Origin: Prevotella sp. P5-92
GTDB taxonomy: Bacteria; Bacteroidota; Bacteroidia; Bacteroidales; Bacteroidaceae
Assembly: GCF_002251245.1 (NCBI RefSeq)
Contig: NZ_NPJG01000038.1
Span: forward strand, 1 to 64,000
Direction: 5' to 3'
DNA length: 64,000 bases
Shown: positions 53,837-62,556 of the stretch, piece after piece
Numbering within the stretch: position 1 is the stretch's first letter
Layout of the letters: every line of letters begins with the position of its first letter
The notes under the pieces: model-generated
What the model was told of the DNA's origin: nothing
The model's input: the letters and a program-made list of their open reading frames with translations, nothing else
Databases searched by the model: none
Made by a program: the position numbers and the translations under genes

Positions 53837-53871
53837 GCGGAGGAAAATCACTCGATTTTCCTCCGCTTTTT
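53837..53871 (+). terminator. Rho-independent terminator of mdh
   Basis: 13-bp perfect stem GCGGAGGAAAATC/GATTTTCCTCCGC with loop ACTC and a run of five T. Confidence 0.9.
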
Positions 53872-53891
53872 CGTTCCCGTTCCCCTTCCAA

Positions 53892-53958
53892 TTTTCGTTC
53901 CCGTTTCAGTTTTCGTTCCCGTTTCAGTTTTCGTTCCCGTTTCAGTTTTCGTTCCCCT
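53892..53958. repeat. 18-bp tandem repeat TTTTCGTTCCCGTTTCAG
   Basis: Three full units (53892-53909, 53910-53927, 53928-53945) and a partial fourth that becomes TTTTCGTTCCCC. A degenerate unit lies just before. It overlaps the end of the hemolysin III gene region, between two convergent genes. Confidence 0.9.
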
Positions 53959-54606
53959 TTATACATACTCTAACAATATGTCCCACACTGCAACGATATG
54001 GCATATACTGCCGGCGAGAACAAAGAAATGGAACACGGAATGCATGTAACGGCGCTTGTTGAGACTATAGAACACGGCTCCGGTCACATACATCACTCCC
54101 TCGGCTATGATCCACGACACAGCGGCGGCACTCACGCTATAGAGCAGCGGCTTGAACGCCACAAGTACCGACAACCCCATGCCCACGAAACAGAACGTCT
54201 CAAGATGGCTATGCTCCTTGAGTCGCACAAGACTAACTATCGTTCCGGCAATGGCACACAGCCACACAAATGAAAACAAGCTCCACCCCCAATAGTCTTC
54301 CTGACGGAGCGCAACGAGCGTGATTGGGGAATACGACCCGGCTATATGCCAGTATATGGCCGCATGATCCCACTTGCGCAGCCTCTCCTTCCACCAGCTG
54401 CGGCGGGGCATGGCATGATAGACGGTGGAGGCGACATACGACGCCAACATACCAAAGAGATAAAGTATCACACCCACACGCGCCCACGGATTATCTCCGG
54501 AATAGCACATATACAGGAATATGCAACCCACAACCACGCCGAGGGCAATGCCTGCCGCGTGAGACCACGAGTTCCACAATTCCTCACGACGCGTATATCT
54601 AATCAT
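53959..54606 (-). CDS. Hemolysin III / TrhA family membrane protein
   Basis: 215 residues with seven membrane helices. Family markers are ELWNSWSHAAGIALGVVVG, STVYHAMPRRSWW and LRKWDHAAIYWHIAGSYSPI, with conserved histidines as in the AdipoR/HlyIII family. C-terminal MHSVFHFFVLAGSICH gives the remaining histidines. It starts inside the stop of rnr (ATGA overlap). Such proteins probably alter membrane lipids; a hemolytic role is not implied. Confidence 0.9.
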   Translation of the reverse strand: MIRYTRREELWNSWSHAAGIALGVVVGCIFLYMCYSGDNPWARVGVILYLFGMLASYVASTVYHAMPRRSWWKERLRKWDHAAIYWHIAGSYSPITLVALRQEDYWGWSLFSFVWLCAIAGTIVSLVRLKEHSHLETFCFVGMGLSVLVAFKPLLYSVSAAAVSWIIAEGVMYVTGAVFYSLNKRRYMHSVFHFFVLAGSICHIVAVWDILLEYV

Positions 54607-56906
54607 CGCTTGCCTCCCTTACGGCCCTTCGAGCCTTTCCTGCGTTCGCCCTTGTCAGACTTCTGCTCGCCTTGTTCGGTCTTGCGCCCAGAAGAATGCT
54701 TACTGCCGCCATCGGGTGTGGCAAGGGTGAAGTCAAGCTGTTTACGCTCAACGTTGGCACTTGCCACCTTGATGCGCACGGCATCGCCAAGCTGATAGAC
54801 ATGTCCGCCGCGCCGCCCTACAAGACAATAGTTCTTCTCGTCGAAGTCGTAGTAGTCGTCGTCGAGGTCGCGCATCGACACAAGGCCTTCGCAGTGGTTG
54901 TCGTCTATCTCGCAGTAAATGCCGTAGCTCTGTATGCCGCTGATATGAGCGTCATACTCCTCTCCTAACTTGTCGGCCATAAACTCCACCATCTTATATT
55001 TTATGGAGTCGCGCTCGGCATTCTGAGCCACCTGCTCCATGTCGCTGCAGTGTTCGCAGAGCTCCTCGCAATGGTCTTTGTTTGCCGAACGTCCGCCCGC
55101 CTGGTATTTCGTTAGCAGACGATGAACCATAGTGTCGGGATAGCGCCGGATGGGCGAGGTGAAATGAGTGTAATAGTCGAAGGCGAGGCCATAATGTCCG
55201 ATATTATGAACGCTGTATTTTGCCTTCATCATCGCCCTCAGAGCCACAGTCTCGATGAGTTTCTGCTCTTTCTTTCCAGCACACTCATCCATAAGGCTGT
55301 TAAGGCTCTTGGAGATGGCGCCCTTGGTGCCTGACGTCTTCATCTTGTATCCAAACTTCACCACAAACTGTCGCAGTGTCTCGAGTTTTGTGGGGTCAGG
55401 TTGGTCGTGGATGCGGTAAGGAAGCGTCTTTGCCTTTGCCCCTTTCTTCACTCGACCAATACTCTCAGCCACAGTGCGGTTGGCTATGAGCATAAATTCC
55501 TCTATCAGCTTGTTGGCATCCTTCGATTTCTTGAAATAGCATCTCGTAGGTTTTCCCTTCTCGTCGATATCGAAATGCAGTTCCTCGCGGTCGAACTTTA
55601 CCGCACCATTCTTAAATCGTTGTTTACGAAGGGCTTTTGCCAGTTTGTCGAGTTGTATGAGCAGTGCGGCATTCTCTCCCTTATAGCCGTTGACGGGAGC
55701 TGCTGGAGCCGGTTCGCCCGTTCCGTCCACGACGCCATTGTCCTCGAGTATCTGCTGTACTTCCTCATAGGCATACCGCCGGTTACTCTTTATCACGGTA
55801 TGAGCCAAGTGCCACCGCTTGATGTCGGCCTCATCGTTCATCTCGAAGATGACGCTATAGGCGAGTTTCTCCTCGTCGGGACGCAGCGAGCAGATGAAGT
55901 TACACAGTCGTTCGGGCAGCATCGGTATGGTGCGGTCCACAAGATAGACGCTCGTGGCTCGTTTCACGGCTTCCTTGTCGATTACCGAACCCTCGGTCAC
56001 GTAGTGAGACACGTCGGCGATGTGCACTCCCACCTCCCAGAGTCCGTTGTCGAGACGTCTTATAGAGAGGGCGTCGTCAAAATCTTTCGCATCGCGTGGG
56101 TCGATGGTACAGGTGAAGACATCGCGGAAATCTTCTCTTTCGGCAATGTCTTTCTCCGTAATCTCGGCAGGAATTTTCTCCGCAGCCTCTTCCACGTTGG
56201 CAGGATACTTATATGGCAATCCATACTGGGCGAGAATGGAGTTCATCTCGGCGTCGTTGTCGCCCTGCTGACCCAGAATATCGACCACCTCGCCAAGAAT
56301 GTTCTTGTGCTCGCTGTCTGGCCATGCCTTGACCTTCACGACAGCCTTGTCGCCAGTCTTTCCGCCCTTGACCTTTTGTTTCGGGATAATGATGTCGTAA
56401 GGCAGCAGTCCGTCTTGTGTGACGAGGAAGGCGAAGTCTTTCTCCACCCTCAGACGTCCTACGAAGTGGTCGCGTGCGTGTTCGAGGATGCCGATGACCA
56501 TAGCCTCCTTGATATGCCGTTCGCGACGTGCCATAAACGTCACCTTCACCTTGTCGCCGTCGAGCGCCGACATGGAGTTGCGTTCAGCCACGAAGACTGG
56601 CTGGCTGCCGTCGTCGGGGATGAAGCTGTTTTTGCCGTTCGACTTACGTCTGAAGATTCCCTCCTGCACCTGTGTCTTGGTATTGAGGCAATAAGAGTTT
56701 TCGCTTACCTTTGTGAGGAAGTCGTCCCATGCCATCTCTTCCATGATGTCGATGGCAAGCATCTTCAGAGGATGAGTGTTTAGTTCCAAGGACTTGAATA
56801 TCTGTTTGAAACTGAATGTAGTGCCGGCATTGCCTTGGAAGAACGCCGTCAGGGCAGCGAAGAGCTGTTTTTTTGTCATTCGTTTTCCGCCTTTTTTCTT
56901 TCCCAT
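54603..56906 (-). CDS. rnr: Ribonuclease R
   Basis: About 767 residues from ATG 56906 (MGKKKGGKRMTKKQLF); a frame to 56933 would need a TTG start. Cold-shock OB domains are followed by the RNB domain with TIDPRDAKDFDDALSIRRLD and RATSVYLVDRTIPMLPERLC. The S1 domain (GIQSYGIYCEIDDNHCEGLV) is next, then a lysine-rich tail. It is a processive 3'-5' exoribonuclease in RNA quality control. The promoter is TAAGTTTG at 56931-56938, so the leader is very short. The HlyIII gene follows in the same transcript. Confidence 0.95.
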   Translation of the reverse strand: MGKKKGGKRMTKKQLFAALTAFFQGNAGTTFSFKQIFKSLELNTHPLKMLAIDIMEEMAWDDFLTKVSENSYCLNTKTQVQEGIFRRKSNGKNSFIPDDGSQPVFVAERNSMSALDGDKVKVTFMARRERHIKEAMVIGILEHARDHFVGRLRVEKDFAFLVTQDGLLPYDIIIPKQKVKGGKTGDKAVVKVKAWPDSEHKNILGEVVDILGQQGDNDAEMNSILAQYGLPYKYPANVEEAAEKIPAEITEKDIAEREDFRDVFTCTIDPRDAKDFDDALSIRRLDNGLWEVGVHIADVSHYVTEGSVIDKEAVKRATSVYLVDRTIPMLPERLCNFICSLRPDEEKLAYSVIFEMNDEADIKRWHLAHTVIKSNRRYAYEEVQQILEDNGVVDGTGEPAPAAPVNGYKGENAALLIQLDKLAKALRKQRFKNGAVKFDREELHFDIDEKGKPTRCYFKKSKDANKLIEEFMLIANRTVAESIGRVKKGAKAKTLPYRIHDQPDPTKLETLRQFVVKFGYKMKTSGTKGAISKSLNSLMDECAGKKEQKLIETVALRAMMKAKYSVHNIGHYGLAFDYYTHFTSPIRRYPDTMVHRLLTKYQAGGRSANKDHCEELCEHCSDMEQVAQNAERDSIKYKMVEFMADKLGEEYDAHISGIQSYGIYCEIDDNHCEGLVSMRDLDDDYYDFDEKNYCLVGRRGGHVYQLGDAVRIKVASANVERKQLDFTLATPDGGSKHSSGRKTEQGEQKSDKGERRKGSKGRKGGKR

Positions 56907-56930
56907 AGTTGTATGATTTATAAGTTGCTG

Positions 56931-56938
56931 CAAACTTA
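56931..56938 (-). promoter_or_regulatory. -7 element of rnr
   Basis: Minus strand TAAGTTTG, about 25 bases upstream of ATG 56906, next to an A/T-rich tract. Confidence 0.6.
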
Positions 56939-57014
56939 CGAAAAAAAAACAAATGCTGTGCTATTCTTTATAATAAATTAACGTGAATATTTTGTGTCAA
57001 GGACAATCTTGCCG

Positions 57015-57022
57015 TACCTTTG
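57015..57022 (+). promoter_or_regulatory. -7 element of gene at 57054
   Basis: TACCTTTG, about 32 bases upstream of ATG 57054. Confidence 0.6.
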
Positions 57023-57053
57023 TAGAAGAAAATAATATATTAACACTATTGTC

Positions 57054-57701
57054 ATGGGAAAGAAGACTAACTGGAAAGACGACTACTGGCTGTATGTCAT
57101 GCAGCTATATATGCGCAGGCCCATCGGTGTGAAGCCTCTTTATAGCAAGGCAGCCGTTGACCTAAGCATGGAGATACACGTTCATCCGCGCGAAATAATG
57201 GAACACGAGATGCAGATCGAGACACTCAGTTCGCCGCGTGTGGAACGCATCTGGGACGCTTACGGAGACAGTCCGTCGAAGCTGTCGCGTGCGGTGAAGC
57301 TTCTGCGCAGCATGAAAGGCTTTGGCAGTGCCAATGCGTTTTACGACGGTGTTGAGGTGACGGAGAGCTTCGAACCCGACTTCCGTCCCATCAGCAGCAA
57401 CGGCATTATGCCCATCTCGTTGGTTATCATTCTCGACTTGTATTTTCGCCTCACGCCGATAACAATGTCGGCAGAGACGCCCGAGGTGTGGGAAGTGGCG
57501 CGGCTCATGGGTCTTCCCATCTCTACCGTGGTACACGTTCTCCATATGTTTCTTTCGTGCGACCCTTATACTCGTCGCAAGCCCTCCGACGAGTCGGACC
57601 CGCTTTTGCCTCATTGCCGTGCCATCTGGACGAGATACGGCAACAGCGACGCTGAGACGCTATCGGAATACGCCGAGGAGCTGAAGCAATATTTTCATTG
57701 A
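57054..57701 (+). CDS. Conserved hypothetical protein
   Basis: 215 residues; I do not recognise a named family. It is mostly helical and soluble, with no signal peptide. Noted segments are WLYVMQLYMRRPIGVKPLYS, HPREIMEHEMQIETLSSPRV, VVHVLHMFLSCDPYTRRKP and an acidic C-terminus. The helix-turn-like order VARLMGLPISTVVHVLHMF near residues 145-165 could bind DNA or RNA. It is transcribed alone, divergent from rnr and convergent with the AraC gene. A promoter is present and codon use resembles its neighbours, so it is a real gene. Confidence 0.7.
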   Translation: MGKKTNWKDDYWLYVMQLYMRRPIGVKPLYSKAAVDLSMEIHVHPREIMEHEMQIETLSSPRVERIWDAYGDSPSKLSRAVKLLRSMKGFGSANAFYDGVEVTESFEPDFRPISSNGIMPISLVIILDLYFRLTPITMSAETPEVWEVARLMGLPISTVVHVLHMFLSCDPYTRRKPSDESDPLLPHCRAIWTRYGNSDAETLSEYAEELKQYFH

Positions 57702-57720
57702 CGGACGAGAAATCTGAATA

Positions 57721-58617
57721 TCAGACAATAATTTTTGTCTTATGGTAATACTCGCGGAACTCCGTCGGAGCGCATCCTTTTTTCCGCTTAAAGACACGGT
57801 TGAAGTTGCTCAGATTGTTGTAGCCACAGAGATAGCAAATGTCAGCTACGCTCTTGTTGGTATCGACAAGCATGCGCGCGGCATAACCAAGACGGATGTC
57901 GATGATATACTCGCTGACCGTTCTTCCCGTATGAAGCTTGAAGAAACGGCTGAAAGCCGTCTCGCTCATGCAAGCCAGCTCTGAGAGTGTCTTCAGTTTC
58001 AGGTCTTTGTTGTAATTCTTGTTGATATAGTTCTTCACCTTTAGAATACGCGAGCTGTGCTCTTCTATCACCACCTTGGCATAGCTCGTGGTGGCAAGGG
58101 TGCGTGCGCCTTCGCTGTTTGCCAGCACGTTGAGGATGCGAAGGAAGCTGATGAACGCCTCGAAACGGTCGGTGATGGAGCTTAGCTCCTGCAATTGGTT
58201 ATACACCTTCATGATTGTCTCCATAGGGAAGACAAGTCCCTTGCGTGCCTCGTTGAGCATGTGGTAGATATGCTTGAATGGATTTTTCCCGAAGATGCCG
58301 TCGTTGGAGAGGTTGAAACGGAACTGGACGGTGATCTCATGTATGTCGTCTGTCTGACATTCGTTCTGCATCCATACATGTTCGAGTTCAAGACTGGTGA
58401 TGAGCACGAGGTCGTACTCGCCGATCACCTCGTTGCTGTCGCCGACGATACGTCTCACTCCGGTAGCGTGTTCTACGAAGTTGAGTTCAAACACCTGATG
58501 ATTGTGAATAGGATAGGTGAACTCCTTCTTATGGCGGTCGGCTATGTAGAGAATATCGTTTTCACCGAGAGGAGAGATCTCGTGAAGCACATGTTCGTTT
58601 GACGGTTCTTGTTTCAT
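57721..58617 (-). CDS. AraC family transcriptional regulator
   Basis: 298 residues: a cupin-like sensor domain (about 15-170, starting YPIHNHQVFELNFV) and a C-terminal AraC pair of helix-turn-helix units (KLKTLSELACMSETAFSRFF and SVADICYLCGYNNLSNFNRV). It is the last gene in the minus-strand mannan operon, 38 bases after the epimerase, and probably controls that operon in response to a manno-oligosaccharide. No operator is apparent in the window. Confidence 0.9.
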   Translation of the reverse strand: MKQEPSNEHVLHEISPLGENDILYIADRHKKEFTYPIHNHQVFELNFVEHATGVRRIVGDSNEVIGEYDLVLITSLELEHVWMQNECQTDDIHEITVQFRFNLSNDGIFGKNPFKHIYHMLNEARKGLVFPMETIMKVYNQLQELSSITDRFEAFISFLRILNVLANSEGARTLATTSYAKVVIEEHSSRILKVKNYINKNYNKDLKLKTLSELACMSETAFSRFFKLHTGRTVSEYIIDIRLGYAARMLVDTNKSVADICYLCGYNNLSNFNRVFKRKKGCAPTEFREYYHKTKIIV

Positions 58618-58655
58618 AATAAGGTTGTATTAGTTTACGATAATGAGGGAGAGAC

Positions 58656-59855
58656 TTACTCTCCCTCTGTTCTTTCTATAATCTCCAGGCACATCCTTCC
58701 GTTGTGGTAAGGACATTTCCAGAATCCCGCCTTGTCGTCGTCGGTGTTGAGCGTGCCGTCGGCATGTCGGCTCCAATACCATTCTCCGTTTTCGCGGTCT
58801 ATCAGATTGTCTTTTATATACTGCCAGCATCGTTCTGCCTTGTCGAGAGCCGTCTCGTCGCCGAAATACTGGTAGATATTAAAGAATCCCACCACTGTCT
58901 CTGCCTGAACCCACCAGTGCAGGTCGTCATCGACGTGGCCAGTGTCGAGGTTAGCCTCGTGAATCATCGAACCATCGGCATTGAGTCCTTTCTCCGATGC
59001 CTTTGCCACCATCTGCACTACAGGTTCCACCTTGGCGAGCACATCTTTGTCGCCGAGCACGAGAGCCGCCTCATGCATCAGCCACGAGCACTCGATGTCA
59101 TGACCATAGCTTTCGAGATGTCCTGCACCGCGTGTCCAGTCGTTTTCGAAGAAGAGGTCGAGATGATGTGTCTCTGGATTGAGTATGTGGTCGGTAAAGA
59201 TATTGATGAGATTGCGCAAGGCACGCTCGAGTCTCTCGTCCTTCCAGACGCGGAAGAGGTTGGTGTAAGGCTCGATGATGTGCAGATGAGTGTTTTGCGA
59301 CTTTGGATAGTTGGCATCGAAGTCAGAGAGACGCATATCGGCAATCTCGCCCCACTCTCGTGTGCAAGCCTCGATATACCCGTTATTCTCGCGGTCGAAC
59401 GAATGACTCTCGATAGTGTCGAAGAGACGTATGGCATAGTCAAGGGCTTCCTTGTCGCCCGTGGCACGCGCATACTCGCTCAGTCCGTATATCATAAACC
59501 CGATGGCATAGAATTGCTTTTTCGTGTCCTTTGGCTGTCCGAGATAGTCAAGAGACCAATATGTTCCGCCAAACTCCTTATCGTAGAAGTGAGCTATGAC
59601 ATAGTCTTTTGCCCGAGTGGCAGCCTCGAGATATTCAGGCTTGCGCAACACGCGATAAGCGGCGCTGAAGGTCCAGAGGATGCGTGCATTGAGGATGGCA
59701 CCTTTCTCAGCCTCCTTGTGCAGCATTCCGTGTCCGTCGATACGTCCATAGAATCCTCCGTTTTCGCGGTCAATGGTTTTCTCGAGCCAGAAAGGCAGGA
59801 TGTTGCCCATAAGCACATCCTGCATTTCCAGTCTTAGTTTGTTAGTTTGTTTCAT
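58656..59855 (-). CDS. Cellobiose/mannobiose 2-epimerase (AGE family)
   Basis: 399 residues of the N-acylglucosamine 2-epimerase superfamily, (alpha/alpha)6 barrel. Start MKQTNKLRLEMQDVLMGNIL; blocks FWLEKTIDRENGGFYGRIDG, YDKEFGGTYWSLDYLGQPKD and CSWLMHEAALVLGDKD fit cellobiose 2-epimerase. It converts beta-1,4-mannobiose to mannosyl-glucose for the GH130 phosphorylase encoded nearby. It lies between the transporter gene (8 bases) and the AraC regulator. Confidence 0.9.
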   Translation of the reverse strand: MKQTNKLRLEMQDVLMGNILPFWLEKTIDRENGGFYGRIDGHGMLHKEAEKGAILNARILWTFSAAYRVLRKPEYLEAATRAKDYVIAHFYDKEFGGTYWSLDYLGQPKDTKKQFYAIGFMIYGLSEYARATGDKEALDYAIRLFDTIESHSFDRENNGYIEACTREWGEIADMRLSDFDANYPKSQNTHLHIIEPYTNLFRVWKDERLERALRNLINIFTDHILNPETHHLDLFFENDWTRGAGHLESYGHDIECSWLMHEAALVLGDKDVLAKVEPVVQMVAKASEKGLNADGSMIHEANLDTGHVDDDLHWWVQAETVVGFFNIYQYFGDETALDKAERCWQYIKDNLIDRENGEWYWSRHADGTLNTDDDKAGFWKCPYHNGRMCLEIIERTEGE

Positions 59856-59863
59856 TATTTTAT

Positions 59864-61264
59864 TTATTGTTGATTTCTAATCATTCTGAGCTTCTTGCCG
59901 ATAGACTCAATCTCCTCGGTCGTAAGCGGATAGAAGTTTACGACGATGATGCTGAGCAGAGCCACGCAGCAAGGAACGAACGTCATCAGATACCAGAGGT
60001 ATTGAACCACGGCAGCCGGTTGTGTCACCACCTCGCCAGCCTGTGGCTGTATGTAGCCGATAGCAGCAAGCAACCACATAACCGAAGCGCCGCCGATGGC
60101 ACCGCCAAACTTCTGCGCCATGGATGCGCTGGAGAAGATGAGTCCCGTAGAGGCGGTGTTGAACTTCAGCTCGGCATAGTCAGACACGTCGGCATACATA
60201 CTCCATACGAGTGGCGAGATGATGCCGGTGAAGATAGAGATGAGGATCTGCATCACCATCATTCCCCACAGTCCGGCCACGCTGTCGGCAGGAAGGAAGA
60301 AGAAGAGCACGCTGAGCACCGCCAAGGCGATGTTACAGTAGATGAACGTGGATTTCTTTCCGAACCTCTTTGAGATAGGCACCGTGAGCGCGACTCCCAC
60401 CATGTTGCTCACCTCTCCCACGCTGAGGAACAAGCCCGCATAGAACAGGATGGAGAGTCCGAAGAACGGCAGGCTCACCTCGCCGTTGGCACAGATGACG
60501 TATGTGAAGAAATATGCCACCACAGAGCCGCGCACGGTATTGAACAAGTTGCTTCCGAGGGCTGCACCGATGAGTATCCACCAAGGGCGGTTGTGGAGCA
60601 ATGACGAGAAGTCGCTGCCGATGCTGACGTTGCTCTTGCTCTTTATATGCTCGCGTGTCATAAGGAAACAGAGCAGGAAGAGGATGAAACAAGCTGACGC
60701 TATAGCTATCATGGCAAACTGTGTGCCAGTTGCCTTAGAGCCGTCAAACATCGGAGTGAAGAAGTTGCAGAGCGGTTCCCATGCCGACAGGGCGATGAAC
60801 GATCCGCCATAGGCGAAGAACATTCTGAACGACGAGAACACCGTCTTCTCGTTAGTGTCGTCTGTCATCACGCCAAGCATCGAGCCATAAGGTACGTTGA
60901 TACCCGTATAAACCGTCATCATAAGGATATATGTGACATACGCCCAGACGAGCTTGGCAGCATATCCCCAATCGGGAGTGGTGAAGAGAAGAATACCACA
61001 GATAGAGAACGGAGCCGCCACCCAGAGCAGATAAGGGCGGTATTTTCCCCATCGGGTCTTGGTACGGTCGGCGATGATACCCATCATCGGGTCGCTGACA
61101 CCGTCCCAGATACGAGTGACAAGCATAAGAATACCTGCATCCACGAGACTGAGGCCAAACACGTCGCTGTAGAAGATGGGGAGATAATACGAGAAGATCT
61201 TCCAAAACATCGACGACGACATGTCGCCAAAGCCGTAACCAATTTTTTCACTTAATTTTGCCAT
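59864..61264 (-). CDS. GPH-family sugar transporter (MFS-like)
   Basis: 466 residues with about 12 membrane helices. The start KIGYGFGDMSSSMFWKIFS and the segments RIWDGVSDPMMGIIADRTKT and RWGKYRPYLLWVAAPFS are hallmarks of the glycoside-pentoside-hexuronide family (cation symport of oligosaccharides). It is the inner-membrane importer for mannobiose-type disaccharides, judged by its neighbours, the epimerase and the GH130 phosphorylase. Confidence 0.9.
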   Translation of the reverse strand: MAKLSEKIGYGFGDMSSSMFWKIFSYYLPIFYSDVFGLSLVDAGILMLVTRIWDGVSDPMMGIIADRTKTRWGKYRPYLLWVAAPFSICGILLFTTPDWGYAAKLVWAYVTYILMMTVYTGINVPYGSMLGVMTDDTNEKTVFSSFRMFFAYGGSFIALSAWEPLCNFFTPMFDGSKATGTQFAMIAIASACFILFLLCFLMTREHIKSKSNVSIGSDFSSLLHNRPWWILIGAALGSNLFNTVRGSVVAYFFTYVICANGEVSLPFFGLSILFYAGLFLSVGEVSNMVGVALTVPISKRFGKKSTFIYCNIALAVLSVLFFFLPADSVAGLWGMMVMQILISIFTGIISPLVWSMYADVSDYAELKFNTASTGLIFSSASMAQKFGGAIGGASVMWLLAAIGYIQPQAGEVVTQPAAVVQYLWYLMTFVPCCVALLSIIVVNFYPLTTEEIESIGKKLRMIRNQQ

Positions 61265-61333
61265 TTCTTTTTGATATAGTTAGTAATTAATATATCGTGG
61301 ACAGCGCATAGGCCGCCCACGCTTATCATTTGA

Positions 61334-62497
61334 TTAGTTCTTCCTGTTCTTTGCCACGAGTTTCTTTATTGTCTCCACGCTATTGCCGGTAGAATATCCG
61401 TCCTCAGGAGTATTCATACAGTAGTCGATAAGACGGTCGATGGTGGAAGTGGCAACATGCATACGTGTGTCTGACGAGCCGTAGTAGATAAACACCTTGC
61501 CGTCCTCGTCGGCAATCCATCCGTTGGCAAACACCACGTTCATCACATCGCCTATATACTCGCCGCCCTCAGGCACCATAAAATATCCGCCAGGCTGGGC
61601 GATGACCTTCGTAGGATCTTCGAGCGAAGTCATATACATATAAAGCACGTAACGCAGTCCGCTGGCGCATCCGCGCACTCCGTGAGCCAGATGGAGCCAT
61701 CCCTTCGGTGTCTTTATAGGATGAGGACCTTCGCCGTTCTTCACTTCCATGATGGTGTGATAGTTGCGTGCGTTGATGATCTTCTCCTCGGTAATCTCTG
61801 CCTTGGTGATGTCATCCACGAGAGCCCATCCAATGCCGCCGCCAGAACCGGTATCGATGAATCCATCCTGCGGACGAGTGTAGAAGGCGTACTTGCCGTC
61901 AACAAACTCTGGATGAAGCACCACGTTACGCTGCTGGCTCTTTGTCTTCAGATCAGGCAGGCGCTCCCAGTTGATAAGGTCCTTGGTGCGTGCGATGGCT
62001 GCTGTTGCAGTGGCAGCCGAGAGGTCGCCAGGCATAGAGTCGTCGTGACGCTCTGCACAGAACACGCCATAGACCCATCCGTCCTCATGAGCCGTGAGTC
62101 GCATGTCATAGATATTTGTTGCAGGAATAGTGTCTTCGGGCATAGTGATAGGCTCGTCCCAGAATCGGAAGTTGTCCACGCCGTTGGGGCTTTCAGCCAC
62201 GGCGAAGAAGCTCTTTCTGTCAGCACCTTCAACGCGCACCACGAGCACATATTTCCCATTCCATTTTATGGCTCCCGAGTTGAGTGTGGCGTTCATCATG
62301 ATTCGCTGCATGAGATATGGGTTGTCCTTTTCGTTAAAGTCATATCGCCACTCTAATGGCGTATGCTCTGCCGTGAGGATGGGATTCTCGTACTTCTCGT
62401 ATATTCCATTGCCATAGGGCAGTGGATTGTTTTTTCTGCTGAGTAGAACTTCGTGACGAGCCCTGAGGCTCTTCACTTTTTCATTGAAATCGGTCAT
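61334..62497 (-). CDS. GH130 mannosylglucose phosphorylase
   Basis: 387 residues, five-bladed beta-propeller, GH130 subfamily 1 by length and motifs. The likely general acid lies in ATNIYDMRLTAHEDGWVYGV, and the phosphate site includes NARNYHTIMEVKNGEGPHPI. It splits 4-O-beta-D-mannosyl-D-glucose with phosphate to mannose 1-phosphate and glucose in the cytoplasm. This is the known pathway after a 2-epimerase, as both genes sit together here. Confidence 0.9.
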   Translation of the reverse strand: MTDFNEKVKSLRARHEVLLSRKNNPLPYGNGIYEKYENPILTAEHTPLEWRYDFNEKDNPYLMQRIMMNATLNSGAIKWNGKYVLVVRVEGADRKSFFAVAESPNGVDNFRFWDEPITMPEDTIPATNIYDMRLTAHEDGWVYGVFCAERHDDSMPGDLSAATATAAIARTKDLINWERLPDLKTKSQQRNVVLHPEFVDGKYAFYTRPQDGFIDTGSGGGIGWALVDDITKAEITEEKIINARNYHTIMEVKNGEGPHPIKTPKGWLHLAHGVRGCASGLRYVLYMYMTSLEDPTKVIAQPGGYFMVPEGGEYIGDVMNVVFANGWIADEDGKVFIYYGSSDTRMHVATSTIDRLIDYCMNTPEDGYSTGNSVETIKKLVAKNRKN

Positions 62498-62556
62498 TGG
62501 TTATAAAAATTATATGTTATCTATTATTAAATAATGTACTGTTATTATCTGCTGTG

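Noticed and set aside
53892..53958. CRISPR-like repeat
   Set aside because: Units are contiguous without spacers, so it is a simple tandem repeat.
53959..54606. Hemolysin (virulence) gene
   Set aside because: The HlyIII family name is historical; members are widespread membrane proteins and no toxin role can be read from the sequence.
55401..56783. 460-codon plus-strand frame
   Set aside because: Antisense to RNase R; no domain or start signal of its own.
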